Shown here piece after piece: positions 34,059-49,000 of a stretch of DNA of 59,428 nucleotides. Each line of letters begins with the position of its first letter. Positions within the stretch are counted from its first letter, which is position 1. Source of the stretch: Nemertoderma westbladi (lineage: Eukaryota > Xenacoelomorpha > Nemertodermatida > Nemertodermatidae); contig JAUCBJ010008624.1 of assembly GCA_032718475.1 (NCBI GenBank), positions 1-59,428 on the forward strand. Reading direction: 5' to 3'. The position numbers and the translations under genes were made by a program. The notes under the pieces were generated by a model. That model was not told the DNA's origin. It worked only from the letters and a program-made list of their open reading frames with translations, and did not search any database.

Positions 34059-37000
34059 CTGAAAGTAACAGATTATTGACATAAATTATTATCCTTCATA
34101 AAAGATAAAGTTTACAAGGAAATTAACCCACCCCATAACTATAATTACATACATCAAAGCTACGTAAAGTTACTTTACGTTACAGTGTAGAGTTACTTTA
34201 CGTTACAGTGTAGAGTTACTTTACGTTACAGTGTAGAGAGTACTGATCCGAGAAGTTAGTTAAACGAACGTTTGTTACAAGTTAGTAAAATGAAGTCAGG
34301 AGTATTTCAAAAGTCATAAAAAAATTATAACTTTTTGTTGGGCACAGCTTTTGCAAAGTCGACAATGACGTTCAGGTGGGATCGAACTGGTGACCTCCGA
34401 GTTGGAAGTCTGACGCTCTAACCATCCAGCTAGCGGCTCAGGTAAAAGATAGACCTGGAAATACTATCTGATACCTTGTGTGTCCGCAATTTACCTCCTC
34501 ATGGCCTCCCTTGTCAATACCATAATATGCTGCCACTGGGCTCAACCCTACGGTACTTGGCCTTCAATGAGGGGTCATGCACGAATGACTCCTCGGATTC
34601 GGCATCAATCATATTCACCCATAACACCAATAATAAATTATAAAAGTCATAAAGGCACTACTTTACGACTTATCAATTATTAGAACGCAGAGAGTACGAA
34701 GCAAAATAATAATAATATTATTGTATTTCGAATCCAAATATTCATATCGTAACTAATTCCTGAAGGAATTACCTATTGAGACAACATACCTGTATTAAGT
34801 CGATTAGTGAATTCTGATTGGCTGTTGCCCCGTTGCTATCGCCCCCAGACGCGAGACCCCCCGGTGCCCCTGGCAACGGTATGTCGTGCAGACCCGCCAT
34901 TGTTTCTATATCAACATCGTTCTCTCCCACTTCCGGTTCCCCTCCGCTATCTTCGTCGTCCGAGGTCCCCGACGAGATATCCCCCGTCTCCAAATCGTCC
35001 AACGCGTTCCGTTGTTGGGAGGCTTCGTTCGCCATCTCCGGGTTCTAGAATAAAGTTAAATGTTTCTATGGGAACGGTTGCAGCTATACAGTATATCCAG
35101 GCGGATACCATTGTATATTTGGCCATCAACAATTAATAGTAGAATAACAAATAGCCAGAACTTACATCCACAAATAAAACCAACACACACACACACCTCC
35201 CTACACATGGACATGTACTTGGTAGGCATATACCGTCACTGTATAACACTATAATATTAATCCTTACTAAATGACAATATGATATAGGAAATATATAGGA
35301 GGGTCGATTACGCAAAAAGTGGCCAAAATTGTGTCAGACGTAATTCCGCCATTCCATGAGCCATAACTCAGCAGAAAATAACCCAAACCATATAAACCTA
35401 TATATTTTTATAGAGCGAATTTTCGCACATTTTTTGGCATTGGTTTTAAGCAATTTGACATATATTTTCATTGGATTACAAGCACGAAATGGACCGATGT
35501 CCGATGCTAAGTTTTTGAGATACAAACGATCATAACCAAATGTCAGTAAGAGATACTTCCAGTAAACTATATATATATCCGCTAAAAGCTTATTTCATGA
35601 TCTACAATCCAGTACTAGTCGTTTGTAGTTTGTTAGTTCGTTCGTAGTTTGTTTTTTGGGGAATGAAAAATGCTACATGTTTGTTTTTATAAATTTTTTA
35701 GGTGTTGTGTAACGCTCGTTTTTGAAACATAACTTTTTATTGTGAAATGTTTTTGTTTCAAGGTAAGTATTTTCCGAAAGATAATTTTATTGGCTATATT
35801 ATATCCATACATATACGAATGAACGCCAATCGATAAGTCCAGCAGAAATTATGCCCAAAAGTTTGCCAAGTAGTTTTTTAACGTCATCGGAAATGCCCAT
35901 CTTGTAACTCCCCTATTTTTGCTCTAACTTTTCTTCCACAAATCGGATTTACTTAATGTAAAGTTTATTTATACTGCTTCTGAAAGCGCTATCTAATGAT
36001 ATACAAGGTCAGGCTTTCACGTTAACCTAAAAAGATTGCTAAGCATGTCCGCAGTTGTCCACGCTAAAATACGGTATAACGAATAATACAATAATAAGAC
36101 GATATTTATAGTTGTTGCAAATTACACAAATAAATATACGTAAATAGTAAAATTTAATTTAATAGTAAAAATATATAGTAAAAATAATAATAAAAAATAA
36201 CTACCGACCCGCCATAAATAAATGAATGTCTTTGTGACCAATACTCAGTGCTAGGCGATAATTATATAGTGGCATATGTGGAAATAATTTTAAAGCACAA
36301 TATTACGGTTATCGAATATAATTCGGAGTATGAATTTATATTGGACTTGAAATGGGTCGAAGTCGTCTCGGTTTCTATGGGGTCTCGTTAGCACACGTTG
36401 GGGTCTCCTTGAGTTTGTTGATGGCAGCCTGTTAGTAGCTGGTTAACTCGTCACCCCGCAGACCTGCCCCATCGCCGAAGCCCAGGGCTCGCCAGGGGCG
36501 TCGTCCCCCACGGAGGCACAGAGAGCTAGCTCGTAACAGGGCAAATTGCAGCCTTAGGCGTATGCCACCTAGCATTTTCCCTACACCACGTTCCCGCATG
36601 GCTTCATTGGTATTTACTAGGGACTCTGCGATGTGGGAAATAAAGATATCTGTCTGTTTACACCACACACCGTCTGTTGTGCCGATGAGCGGTGTAAAGG
36701 AGATCCTCCTGGCCTCACATACGTCGCGGTAGTGGTCTTGCTTCGCGCGGACCCGTTGTTCTAAGATGGTATTCACTGATCGGTTAGCTTTACTTACCTG
36801 CGATATAATCGTAGCTAATCTCTCCTTCAGGTCGTCCACCTGTCCAACGTAATGGGCGTTCTGACTCTCGAGCCGTTGGTTGTACCACTGAATATCACGA
36901 CATCTCTGGTAGTAAGTGGGCGGTCGGACCTGGAACCGGAGTCGGAGTGTGTCGGTCATTGTATCCAGGAAACCCTCGGACTCCAGAAAGTCCAGTCTAA

Positions 37001-40000
37001 TAAATCTAAATACAACCAATCGGCAAGTCAGCATAAATATACGAAAGATGTCACACAAAATCGGTCCCTGGTGGTAATGGAAAATTTCCCCGTACCGGTA
37101 AAGTGGTGGCGGCTAAAAAAAATTAAAAAAGCTCATTTTTTCAATTTAAAAGAAAAATAAAATAGTAATTGAACTGTTCTTAACACTATTATATAGATAA
37201 TACCTTCCCATACCATCACCAGTAAACTTGTAATCTACTAGTGTCTTTCCGTAGTATATACTAGTATCTACAAGTATCTGCCTTTCCTTTAAACTTGAAA
37301 TCATTGCTTATTTTTTTTAGCTCAGAAATGCTAAAAAAAATAACGGGGGTGGCTAAAAAAATAAGGAGTTATTGCATATATGTTTCACCTTTTCCATTGT
37401 TTTTGCTGCTAATAGGGTATATAAGATAGGATTAATTCAAATCATTAAATTTTCTTTATAATATTGGTATCAGACAGAGTTATCAGCCATTAGGCCTACC
37501 TACCATATTACCATTACTTAGTTACCCACCAACCAGGTACTGTATTCCTATATATCCTATGGTGAGGTTCAAGGTAGGGTTCTCTCTCATATATATGGGA
37601 TAGGCCCATCTCTGTAGGCCTATTCAATTTCAATTACTGGTAGAAATGTTTTAAGCAGTATTATTTTATGAAGGTCCAATAAATAAAATAAAAAATGTTT
37701 CGACCATATACTTACGGTACCAACTGACCAAGTTATATACCACTGATACTGAACATCACTGACTGGCTGATTGATACTGATTTCTGTCCATTGCCCCTTA
37801 CTTCCTTAGATACATTAATGTTTATTGAATGCCTATCAGGCTCTGCCAGAATGAGTGATTACTTAGTGTTCTCCTTGTACTGACTGACTGATATGTGAAT
37901 GAAATTCAAATTTGCCGCTTATTTTTTTTGACCCTACCCCCTAATTTTTTTTGGTAGCTAAAAAAAAAAGTTGAAAATGTAATTTGCCTAACTTAAAATA
38001 ATTTTTTATTTTGTTTGTGATAGACATTGACTGAGTGGGCATGCATACAACAATTAGGTGCACTGTTATTTACATATTATATAAATATCAGACTGCTTTG
38101 AAAATATTTTCTTCGCTAAACATATTCATAGAACTTTGGCACTGGCATTGAAGTGGTGCACTTTTTGAATGATTCTTATTCTAAACATTTAATATATTTG
38201 GTTTTAGGGGTTTTAAATGATGTTCTTTCTGATGCAACAACATATTTCCAATAAATATTCATTATATGGTAGACCTTTACTTATTTTTATTTAGCCACCT
38301 ATTTCCACAGCCTCAGCACTCTTCCACTCCCTTCCACTTAGCCGTCAGCATTCTATACATCTAAATTATCAAAGCACATGAAACCAGCTCAAACCACTTG
38401 CAACCAACTGAAACAGTATAGGAATAATGGGCTGATGGTGTTTAATTACTTATACTGGACCTACTTAAGTGTAATGTTGAATTTGTTTATCTTAAATATT
38501 TATCGTTAATAAACATTTAATAACTTAAGTACAATATTTCTGTAATTGATTCCTAGGAATGGAAACTATTATTAGGGATGTTGCAAATGTCATATTTTTA
38601 ACATCCGCACGGATGCGGATGCAGATGGCTATTAAAACATATATATTTTTGCCTCCCTTTTACATCAAAGTTATACCAGCATTTTAATATTATATTCTAA
38701 TCTTAAATTAATAAACTAACAAGCGTCTAAGGTTATAGAACAGAATGGGACATAATATAACAAAACAATAATACAACAAACATTTTTTTATATAGTTCCC
38801 GTCGAGTGAGTGTTAGTGTATTCTTAGTATTAGTGTAATTTTAAGATAAAATAAAAAAAATTTCATAAGGGAAAAAGTAATTATTATTGAAAATTTAATT
38901 GAGTGGTTGCTGGGCCTTCCGACAGGATGCTTGAATAGTGCATGTAACATCCGCATGTCACATCCGCATGGGATGCGAAAAATCATGCGGATATCCGCGG
39001 ATGCGGATGCGGACATTCGCCACATCCCTAGGAACTATCAATAATAATGTTAACGAATAATAAATTGTGACATATTAAATATAGTTTAGCCATTATTAAT
39101 TATCTGTCGATTATATCCCGTGCCATACCAGTTATATCCCCTACCATACCTGTTATATCCCCTGCCATACCTGTTATATCCCCTACCATACCTGTTATAT
39201 CCCCTGCCATACCTGTTATATCCCGTGCCATACCTGTTATATCCCCATCATACCTGTTATATCCCTTACCAAACCGGTTATATCTACTGCCATACCTGTT
39301 ATATCCCCTACCATAACTGTTAAATGTCCTACCATACCTATATATCCCCTTCCAAACCTGTTATATCTCCTGCATACCTGTTATATCCCGTGCCATAGCT
39401 GTTATATCCCGTGCTATACCTGTTATATCCCCTACCATACCTGTTATATCCCCTACCAGACCTAATATATATCTCCTGCCATACCTGTTATATCCCCTAC
39501 CATACCTGTTATATATCCTGCCATACCTGTTATATCTGTTGTCATACCTATTATATCCCCTACCAGACCTGTTATATCTCCTGCCATACCTGTTATATCT
39601 CCTGCCATACCTGTTATATCCCCTACCATACCTGTTATATCCTCTACCATACCTGTTATATGTCCTGCCATACCTGTTATATCTCCTGCCATACCTATAT
39701 ATCCCCTACCAAACCTGTTATATATCCTGCCATACCTGTTATATCGCCTACCAAATCTGTTATATCTCCTGCCATACCTGTTATATCCCGTACCATACCT
39801 GTAAATCCTCTACTAGACCTGTTATATCCCCTACCATACCTATCATTTCCCCTACCAGAGCTGTTATATCCCCTACCAGACCTGTTATATCCCCTACCAT
39901 ACCTGTTATATGTCCTGCCATACATGTTATATCTCCTGCCATACCTGTTATATAACCTGCCATACCTATATATCCCCTACCAAACCTGTTATATATCCTG

Positions 40001-43000
40001 CCATGCCTGTTATATCGCCTACCAAACCTGTTATATCTCCTGTCATACCTGTTATATCCCGTACCATACCTGTAAATCCTCTACTAGACATGTTATATCC
40101 CCTACCAAACCTGTTATATATCCTGCCATACCTGTTATATCTCCTGCCATACCTGTTATATCGCCTACCAAACCTGTTATATCTCCTGCCAGACCTGTTA
40201 TATATCTCCTGCCATACCTGTTATATCTCCTGCCATACCTATATATCCCCTACCAAACCTGTTATATATCCTGCGATAACTTTTATATCCCCTACCAGAT
40301 CTGTTATATCCCCTACCATACCTGTTATATGTCCTGCCATACATGTTATATCTCCTGCCATAACTGATATATCCCCTGCCATACCTTTATATATTCTGCC
40401 ATACCTGTTATATCCCCTACCATACCTGTTATATATCCTGCCATACCTGTAATATCGCCTACCAAACCTGTTATATCTCCTGCCATAACTGTTATATCCC
40501 CTACCATACCTGTTATATATCATGCCATACCTGTTATATCGCCTGCCAAACTTATTATATCTCCTGCCATACCTGTTATATCCCGTACCATACCTGTAAA
40601 TCCTATACTAGACCTGTTATATCCCCTACCATACCTATTATATCCCCCCAGACCTGTTATATCTCCTGCCATACCTGCTATATCCTCTACCAGACCTGTT
40701 ATATCCCCTACCAGACCTGTTATATCCCCTACCATACCTGTTATATGTCCTGCCATACATGTTATATCTCCTGCCATACCTGTTATATCTCCTGCCATAC
40801 CTATATATCCCCTACCAAACCTGTTATATATCCCATGCCTGTTATATCGCCTACCAAACCTGTTATATCTCCTGCCATACCTGCTATATCCTCTACCAGA
40901 CCTGTTATATCCCCTACCAGACCTGTTATATCCCCTACCAAACCTGTTACATCTCCTGCCATAACTGTTATATCCCCTGCCATACCTTTATATCTCCTGC
41001 CATACCTGTTATATCCCCTACCATACCTGTTATATATCCTGCCATACCTGTTATATCGCCTACCAAACCTGTTATATCTCCTGCCATACCTGTTATATCC
41101 CGTACCATACCTGTAAATCCTCTACTAGACCTGTTATATCCCCTACCATAACTATTATATACCCTACCACACCTGTTATATCCCCTACCAGACCTGTTAT
41201 ATCCCCTACCATACCTGTTATATGTCCTGCCATACATGTTATATCTCCTGCCATACCTGTTATATCTCCTGCCATACCTATATATCCCCTACCAAACCTG
41301 TTATATCTCCTGCCATAACTGTTATATCCCCTGCCATACCTTTATATCTCCTGCCATACCTGTTATATCCCCTACCATACCTGTTATATATCCTGCCATA
41401 ACTTTTATATCCCCTACCAGACCTGTTATATCCCCTACCATACCTGTTATATGTCCTGCGATACCTGTTATATGTCCTGCGATACCTGTTATATTTCCTG
41501 CCATACCTATATATCGCCTACCAAACCTGTTATATCTCCTGCCATAACGTTATATCCCCTGCCATACCTTTATATCTCCTGCCATACCTGTTATATCCCC
41601 TACCATACCTGTTATATATCCTGCCATACCTGTTATATCGCCTACCAAACCTGTTATATCTCCTGCCATAACTGTTACATCCCCTACCATACCTGTTATA
41701 AATCCTGCCATACCTGTTATATCGCCTACCAAACCTGTTATATCCCGTGCCATACCTGTTAAATCCCGTGCCATACCTGTTAAATCCCGTGCCACACCTG
41801 TTAAATCCCGTGCCATACCTGTTAAATTTCGTGCCATACATGTTATATCCCGTGCCATACCTGTTATATCCCCTACCATACCTGTTATATCTCCTGCCAT
41901 ACCTGTTATATCCCCTACCATACCTGTTATATATCCTGCCATACCTGTTATATCGTCTACCAAACCTGTTATATCTCCTGCCATAACTGTTATATCCCCT
42001 ACCATACCTGTTATATATCCTGTCATACCTGTTATATCGCCTACCAAACCTGTTATATCCCGTGCCATACCTGTTAAATCTCGTGCCATACCTGTTATAT
42101 CCCGTGCCATACCTGTTATATCTCCTGCCATACCTGTTAAACATCCTGCCATACCTGTTATATCGCCTACCAAACCAGTTAAATCCCGTGCCATACCTGT
42201 TATATCCCCTACCATACCTGTTATATCCCGTGTCATACCTGTTATATCTCCTGCCATACCTGTTAAATATCCTGCCATACCTGTTATATCGCCTACCAAA
42301 CCAGTTATATCCCGTGCCATACCTGTTATATCCCGTGCCATACCTGTTATATCCCCTACTAAACCTGTTACCTGTTATATCCCCTACCATACCTGTTATA
42401 TCCCGTGCCATACCTGTTATATATCCTGCCATACCTGTTATATCCCCTACCATACCTGTTATATATCCTGCCATACCCGTTATATGTCCTGCCATACATG
42501 TTATATCTCCTGCCATACCTGTTATATCTCCTGACATACCTATATATCCCCTGCCATACCTATATATCCCCTACCAAACCTGTTATATATCCCATGCCTG
42601 TTATATCGCCTACCAAACCTGTTATATCTCCTGCCATACCTGTTATATCCCGTACCATACCTGTAAATCCTCTACTAGACCTGTTATATCCCCTACCATA
42701 CCTATTATATCCCCTACCACACCTGTTATATCCCCTGCCAGACCTGTTATATCCCCTACCATACCTGTTATATGTCCTGCCATACATGTTATATCTCCTG
42801 CCATACCTGTTATATCTCCTGCCATACCTATATATCCCCTACCAAACCTGTTATATATCCTGCCATAACTATTATATACCCTACCAGACCTGTTATATCC
42901 CCTACCATACCTGTTATATGTCCTGCGATACCTGTTCCTGCCATACCTATATATCGCCTACCAAACCTGTTATATCTCCTGCCATAACTGTTATATCCCC

Positions 43001-46000
43001 TGCCATACCTTTATATCTCCTGCCATACCTGTTATATCCCCTACCATACCTGTTATATATCCTGCCATACCTGTTATATCGCCTACCAAACCTGTTATAT
43101 ATCCTGCCATAACTGTTACATCCCCTACCATACCTGTTATAAATCCTGCCATACCTGTTATATCGCCTACCAAACCTGTTATATCCCGTGCCATACCTGT
43201 TAAATCCCGTGCCATACCTGTTAAATCTCGTGCCATACCTGTTATATCCCGTGCCATACCTGTTATATCCCCTACCATACCTGTTATATCTCCTGCCATA
43301 CCTGTTATATCCCCTACCATACCTGTTATATATCCTGCCATACCTGTTATATCGCCTACCAAACCTGTTATATCTCCTGCCATAACTGTTACATCCCCTA
43401 CCATACCTGTTATAAATCCTGCCACACCTGTTATATCGCCTACCAAACCTGTTATATCCCGTGCCATACCTGTTAAATCCCGTGCCATACCTGTTAAATC
43501 CCGTGCCATACCTGTTAAACATCCTGCCATACCTGTTATATCGCCTACCAAACCAGTTAAATCCCGTGCCATACCTGTCATATCCCCTACCATACCTGTT
43601 ATATCCCGTGTCATACCTGTTATATCTCCTGCCATACCTGTTAAATATCCTGCCATACCTGTTATGTCGCCTACCAAACCAGTTATATCCCGTGCCATAC
43701 CTGTTATATCCCGTGTCATACCTGTTATATCCCCTACTAAACCTGTTACCTGTTATATCCCCTACCATACCTGTTATATCCCGTGCCATACCTGTTATAT
43801 ATCCTGCCATACCTGTTATATCCCCTACCATACCTGTTATATATCCTGCCATACCTGTTATATGTCCTGCCATACATGTTATATCCCCTACTAAACCTGT
43901 TACCGGTTATATCCCCTACCATACCTGTTATATCTCCTGCCATACCTGTTAAATATCCTGCCATACCTGTTATGTCGCCTACCAAACCAGTTATAGCCCG
44001 TGCCATACCTGTTATATCCCGTGTCATACCTGTTATATCCCCTACTAAACCTGTTACCTGTTATATCCCCTACCATACCTGTTATATCCCGTGCCATACC
44101 TGTTATATATCCTGCCATACCTGTTATATCCCCTACCATACCTGTTATATCTCCTGCCATACCTGTTATATCCCCTACCATACCTGTTATATCTCCTGCC
44201 ATACCTGTTAAATATCCTGCCATACCTGTTATGTCGCCTACCAAACCAGTTATATCCCGTGCCATACCTGTTATATCCCGTGTCATACCTGTTATATCCC
44301 CTACTAAACCTGTTACCTGTTATATCCCCTACCATACCTGTTATATATCCTGCCATACCTGTTATATCCCCTACCATACCTGTTATATCTCCTGCCATAC
44401 CTGTTATATCCCCTACCATACCTGTTATATCTCCTGCCATACCTGTTAAATATCCTGCCATACCTGTTATGTCGCCTACCAAACCAGTTATATCCCGTGC
44501 CATACCTGTTATATCCCGTGTCATACATGTTATATCCCCTACTAAACCTGTTACCTGTTATATCCCCTACCATACCTGTTATATCCCGTGCCATACCTGT
44601 TATATATCCTGCCATACCTGTTATATCCCCTACCATACCTGTTATATCTCCTGCCATACCTGTTATATCCCCTACCATACCTGTTATATCCCGTGCCATA
44701 CCTGTTATATCCCCTACTAAACCTGTTACCTGTTATATCCCCTACCATACCTGTTATATCCCGTGCCATACCTGTTATATATCCTGCCATACCTGTTATA
44801 TCCCCTACCATACCTGTTATATATCCTGCCATACCTGTTATATGTCCTGCCATACATGTTATATCTCCTGCCATACCTGTTATATCTCCTGCCATACCTA
44901 TATATCCCCTACCAAACCTGTTATATATCCTGCCATGCCTGTTATATCGCCTACCAAACCTGTTATATCTCCTACCATACCTGTTATATCCCGTACCATA
45001 CCTGTAAATCCTCTACTAGACCTGTTATATCCCCTACCATACCTATTATATCCCCTACCACACCTGTTATATCCCCTACGAGACCTGTTATATCCCCTAC
45101 CATACCTGTTATATGTCCTGCCATACATGTTATATCTCCTGGCATACCTGTTATATCTCCTGCCATCTATATATCCCCTACCAAACCTGTTATATATCCT
45201 GCCATAACTTTTATATCCCCTACCAGACCTGTTATATCCCCTACCATACCTGTTATATGTCCTGCGATACCTGTTATATCTCCTGCCATACCTATATATC
45301 GCCTACCAAACCTGTTATATCTCCTGCCATAACTGTTATATCCCCTGCCATACCTTTATATCTCCTGCCATACCTGTTATATCCCCTACCATACCTGTTA
45401 TATATCCTGCCATACCTGTTATATCGCCTACCAAACATGTTATATCTCCTGCCATAACTGTTACATCCCCTACCATACCTGTTATAAATCCTGCCATACC
45501 TGTTATATCGCCTACCAAACCTGTTATATCCCGTGCCATACCTGTTAAATCCCGTGCCATACCTGTTAAATCCCGTGCCATACCTGTTAAATACCGTGCC
45601 ATACCTGTTAAATCTCGTGCCATACCTGTTATATCCCGTGCCATACCTGTTATATCCCCTACCATACCTGTTATATCTCCTGCCATACCTGTTATATCCC
45701 CTATCATACCTGTTATATATCCTGCCATACCTGTTATATCGCCTACCAAACCTGTTATATCTCCTGCCATAACTGTTATATCCCCTACCATACCTGTTAT
45801 ATATCCTGCCACACCTGTTATATCGCCTACCAAACCTGTTATATCCCGTGCCATACCTGTTAAATCCCGTGCCATACCTGTTAAATCCCGTGCCATACCT
45901 GTTAAATCTCGTGCCATACCTGTTATATCCCGTGCCATACCTGTTATATCTCCTGCCATACCTGTTAAACATCCTGCCATACCTGTTATATCGCCTACCA

Positions 46001-49000
46001 AACCAGTTAAATCCCGTGCCATACCTGTCATATCCCCTACCATACCTGTTATATCCCGTGTCATACCTGTTATATCTCCTGCCATACCTGTTAAATATCC
46101 TGCCATACCTGTTATGTCGCCTACCAAACCAGTTATATCCCGTGCCATACCTGTTATATCCCGTGTCATACCTGTTATATCCCCTACTAAACATGTTGCC
46201 TGTTATATCCCCTACCATACCTGTTATATCCCGTGCCATACCTGTAATATATCCTGCCATACCTGTTATATCCCCTACCATACCTGTTATATATCCTGCC
46301 ATACCTGTTATATGTCCTGCCATACATGTTATATCCCCTACTAAACCTGTTACCTGTTATATCCCCTACCATACCTGTTATATCTCCTGCCATACCTGTT
46401 AAATATCCTGCCATACCTGTTATGTCGCCTACCAAACCAGTTATATCCCGTGCCATACCTGTTATATCCCGTGTCATACCTGTTATATCCCCTACTAAAC
46501 CTGTTACCTGTTATATCCCCTACCATACCTGTTATATCCCGTGCCATACCTGTTATATATCCTGCCATACCTGTTATATCCCCTACCATACCTGTTATAT
46601 CTCCTGCCATACCTGTTATATCCCCTACCATACCTGTTATATCTCCTGCCATACCTGTTAAATATCCTGCCATACCTGTTATGTCGCCTACCAAACCAGT
46701 TATATCCCGTGCCATACCTGTTATATCCCGTGTCATACCTGTTATATCCCCTACTAAACCTGTTACCTGTTATATCCCCTACCATACCTGTTATATATCC
46801 TGCCATACCTGTTATGTCCCCTACCATACCTGTTATATCTCCTGCCATACCTGTTATATCCCCTACCATACCTGTTATATCTCCTGCCATACCTGTTAAA
46901 TATCCTGCCATACCTGTTATGTCGCCTACCAAACCAGTTATATCCCGTGCCATACCTGTTATATCCCGTGTCATACCTGTTATATCCCCTACTAAACCTG
47001 TTACCTGTTATATCCCCTACCATACCTGTTATATCCCGTGCCATACCTATTATATATCCTGCCATACCTGTTATATCCCCTACCATACCTGTTATATCTC
47101 CTGCCATACCTGTTATATCCCCTACCATACCTGTTATATCCCGTGCCATACCTGTTATATCCCCTACTAAACCTGTTACCTGTTATATCCCCTACCATAC
47201 CTGTTATATCCCATGCCATACCTGTTATATATCCTGCCATACCTGTTATATCCCCTACCATACCTGTTATATATCCTGCCATACCTGTTATATGTCCTGC
47301 CATACATGTTATATCTCCTGCCATACCTGTTATATCTCCTGCCATACCTATATATCCCCTACCAAACCTGTTATATATCCTGCCATGCCTGTTATATCGC
47401 CTACCAAACCTGTTATATCTCCTGCCATACCTGTTATATCCCGTACCATACCTGTAAATCCTCTACTAGACCTGTTATATCCCCTACCATACCTATTATA
47501 TCCCCTACCACACCTGTTATATCCCCTACGAGACCTGTTATATCCCCTACCATACCTGTTATATGTCCTGCCATACATGTTATATCTCCTGCCATACCTG
47601 TTATATCTCCTGCCATCTATATATCCCCTACCAAACCTGTTATATATCCTGCCATAACTTTTATATCCCCTACCAGACCTGTTATATCCCCTACCATACC
47701 TGTTATATGTCCTGCGATACCTGTTATATCTCCTGCCATACCTATATATCGCCTACCAAACCTGTTATATCTCCTGCCATAACTGTTATATCCCCTGCCA
47801 TACCTTTATATCTCCTGCCATACCTGTTATATCCCCTACCACACCTGTTATATATCCTGCCATACCTGTTATATCGCCTACCAAACCTGTTATATCTCCT
47901 GCCATAACTGTTACATACCCTACCATACCTGTTATAAATCCTGCCATACCTGTTATATCCCGTGCCATACCTGCCAAATCCCGTGCCATACCTGTTAAAT
48001 CCCGTGCCATACCTGTTAAATCCCGTGCCATACCTGTTAAATATCGTGCCATACCTGTTATATCCCGTGCCATACCTGTTATATCTCCTGCCATACCTGT
48101 TATATCCCCTACCATTGATACCTGTTATATATCCTGCCATACCTGTTATATCCCCTACCATACCTGTTGTATCTCCTGCCATACCTGTTATATATCCTGC
48201 CATACCTGTTATATCCCCTACCATACCTGTTATATCTCCTGCCATACCTGTTATATCCCCTACCATACCTGTTATATCCCCCTGCCATACCTGTTATATC
48301 CCCTACCATACCTGTTATATATCCTGCCATACCTGTTATATCGCCTACCAAACCTGTTATATCTCCTGCCATAACTGTTATATCCCCTACCATACCTGTT
48401 ATATATCCTGCCATACCTGTTATATCGCCTACCAAACCTGTTATATCCCGTGCCATACCTGTTAAATCCCGTGCCATACCTGTTAAATCCCGTGCCATAC
48501 CTGTTAAATCTCGTGCCATACCTGTTATATCCCGTGCCATACCTGTTATATCTCCTGCCATACCTGTTAAACATCCTGCCATACCTGTTATATCGCCTAC
48601 CAAACCAGTTAAATCCCGTGCCATACCTGTTATATCCCCTACCATACCTGTTATATCCCTATCATACCTGTTATATCTCCTGCCATACCTGTTAAATATC
48701 CTGCCATACCTGTTATATCGCCTACCAAACCAGTTATATCCCGTGCCATACCTGTTATATCCCGTGCCATACCTGTTATATCCCCTACTAAACCTGTTAC
48801 CTGTTATATCCCCTACCATACGTGTTATATCCCGTGCCATACCTGTTATATATCCTGCCAAACCTGTTATATCCCCTACCATACCTGTTATATATCCTGC
48901 CATACCTATTATATCGCCTACCAAACCTGTTATATCTCCTGCCATAACTGTTATATCTCCTACCATACATGTTATATCCCCTACCATACATGTTATATCC

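Noticed and set aside
34371-34440. Functional tRNA gene
   Set aside because: A and B boxes are present but the anticodon stem does not pair.
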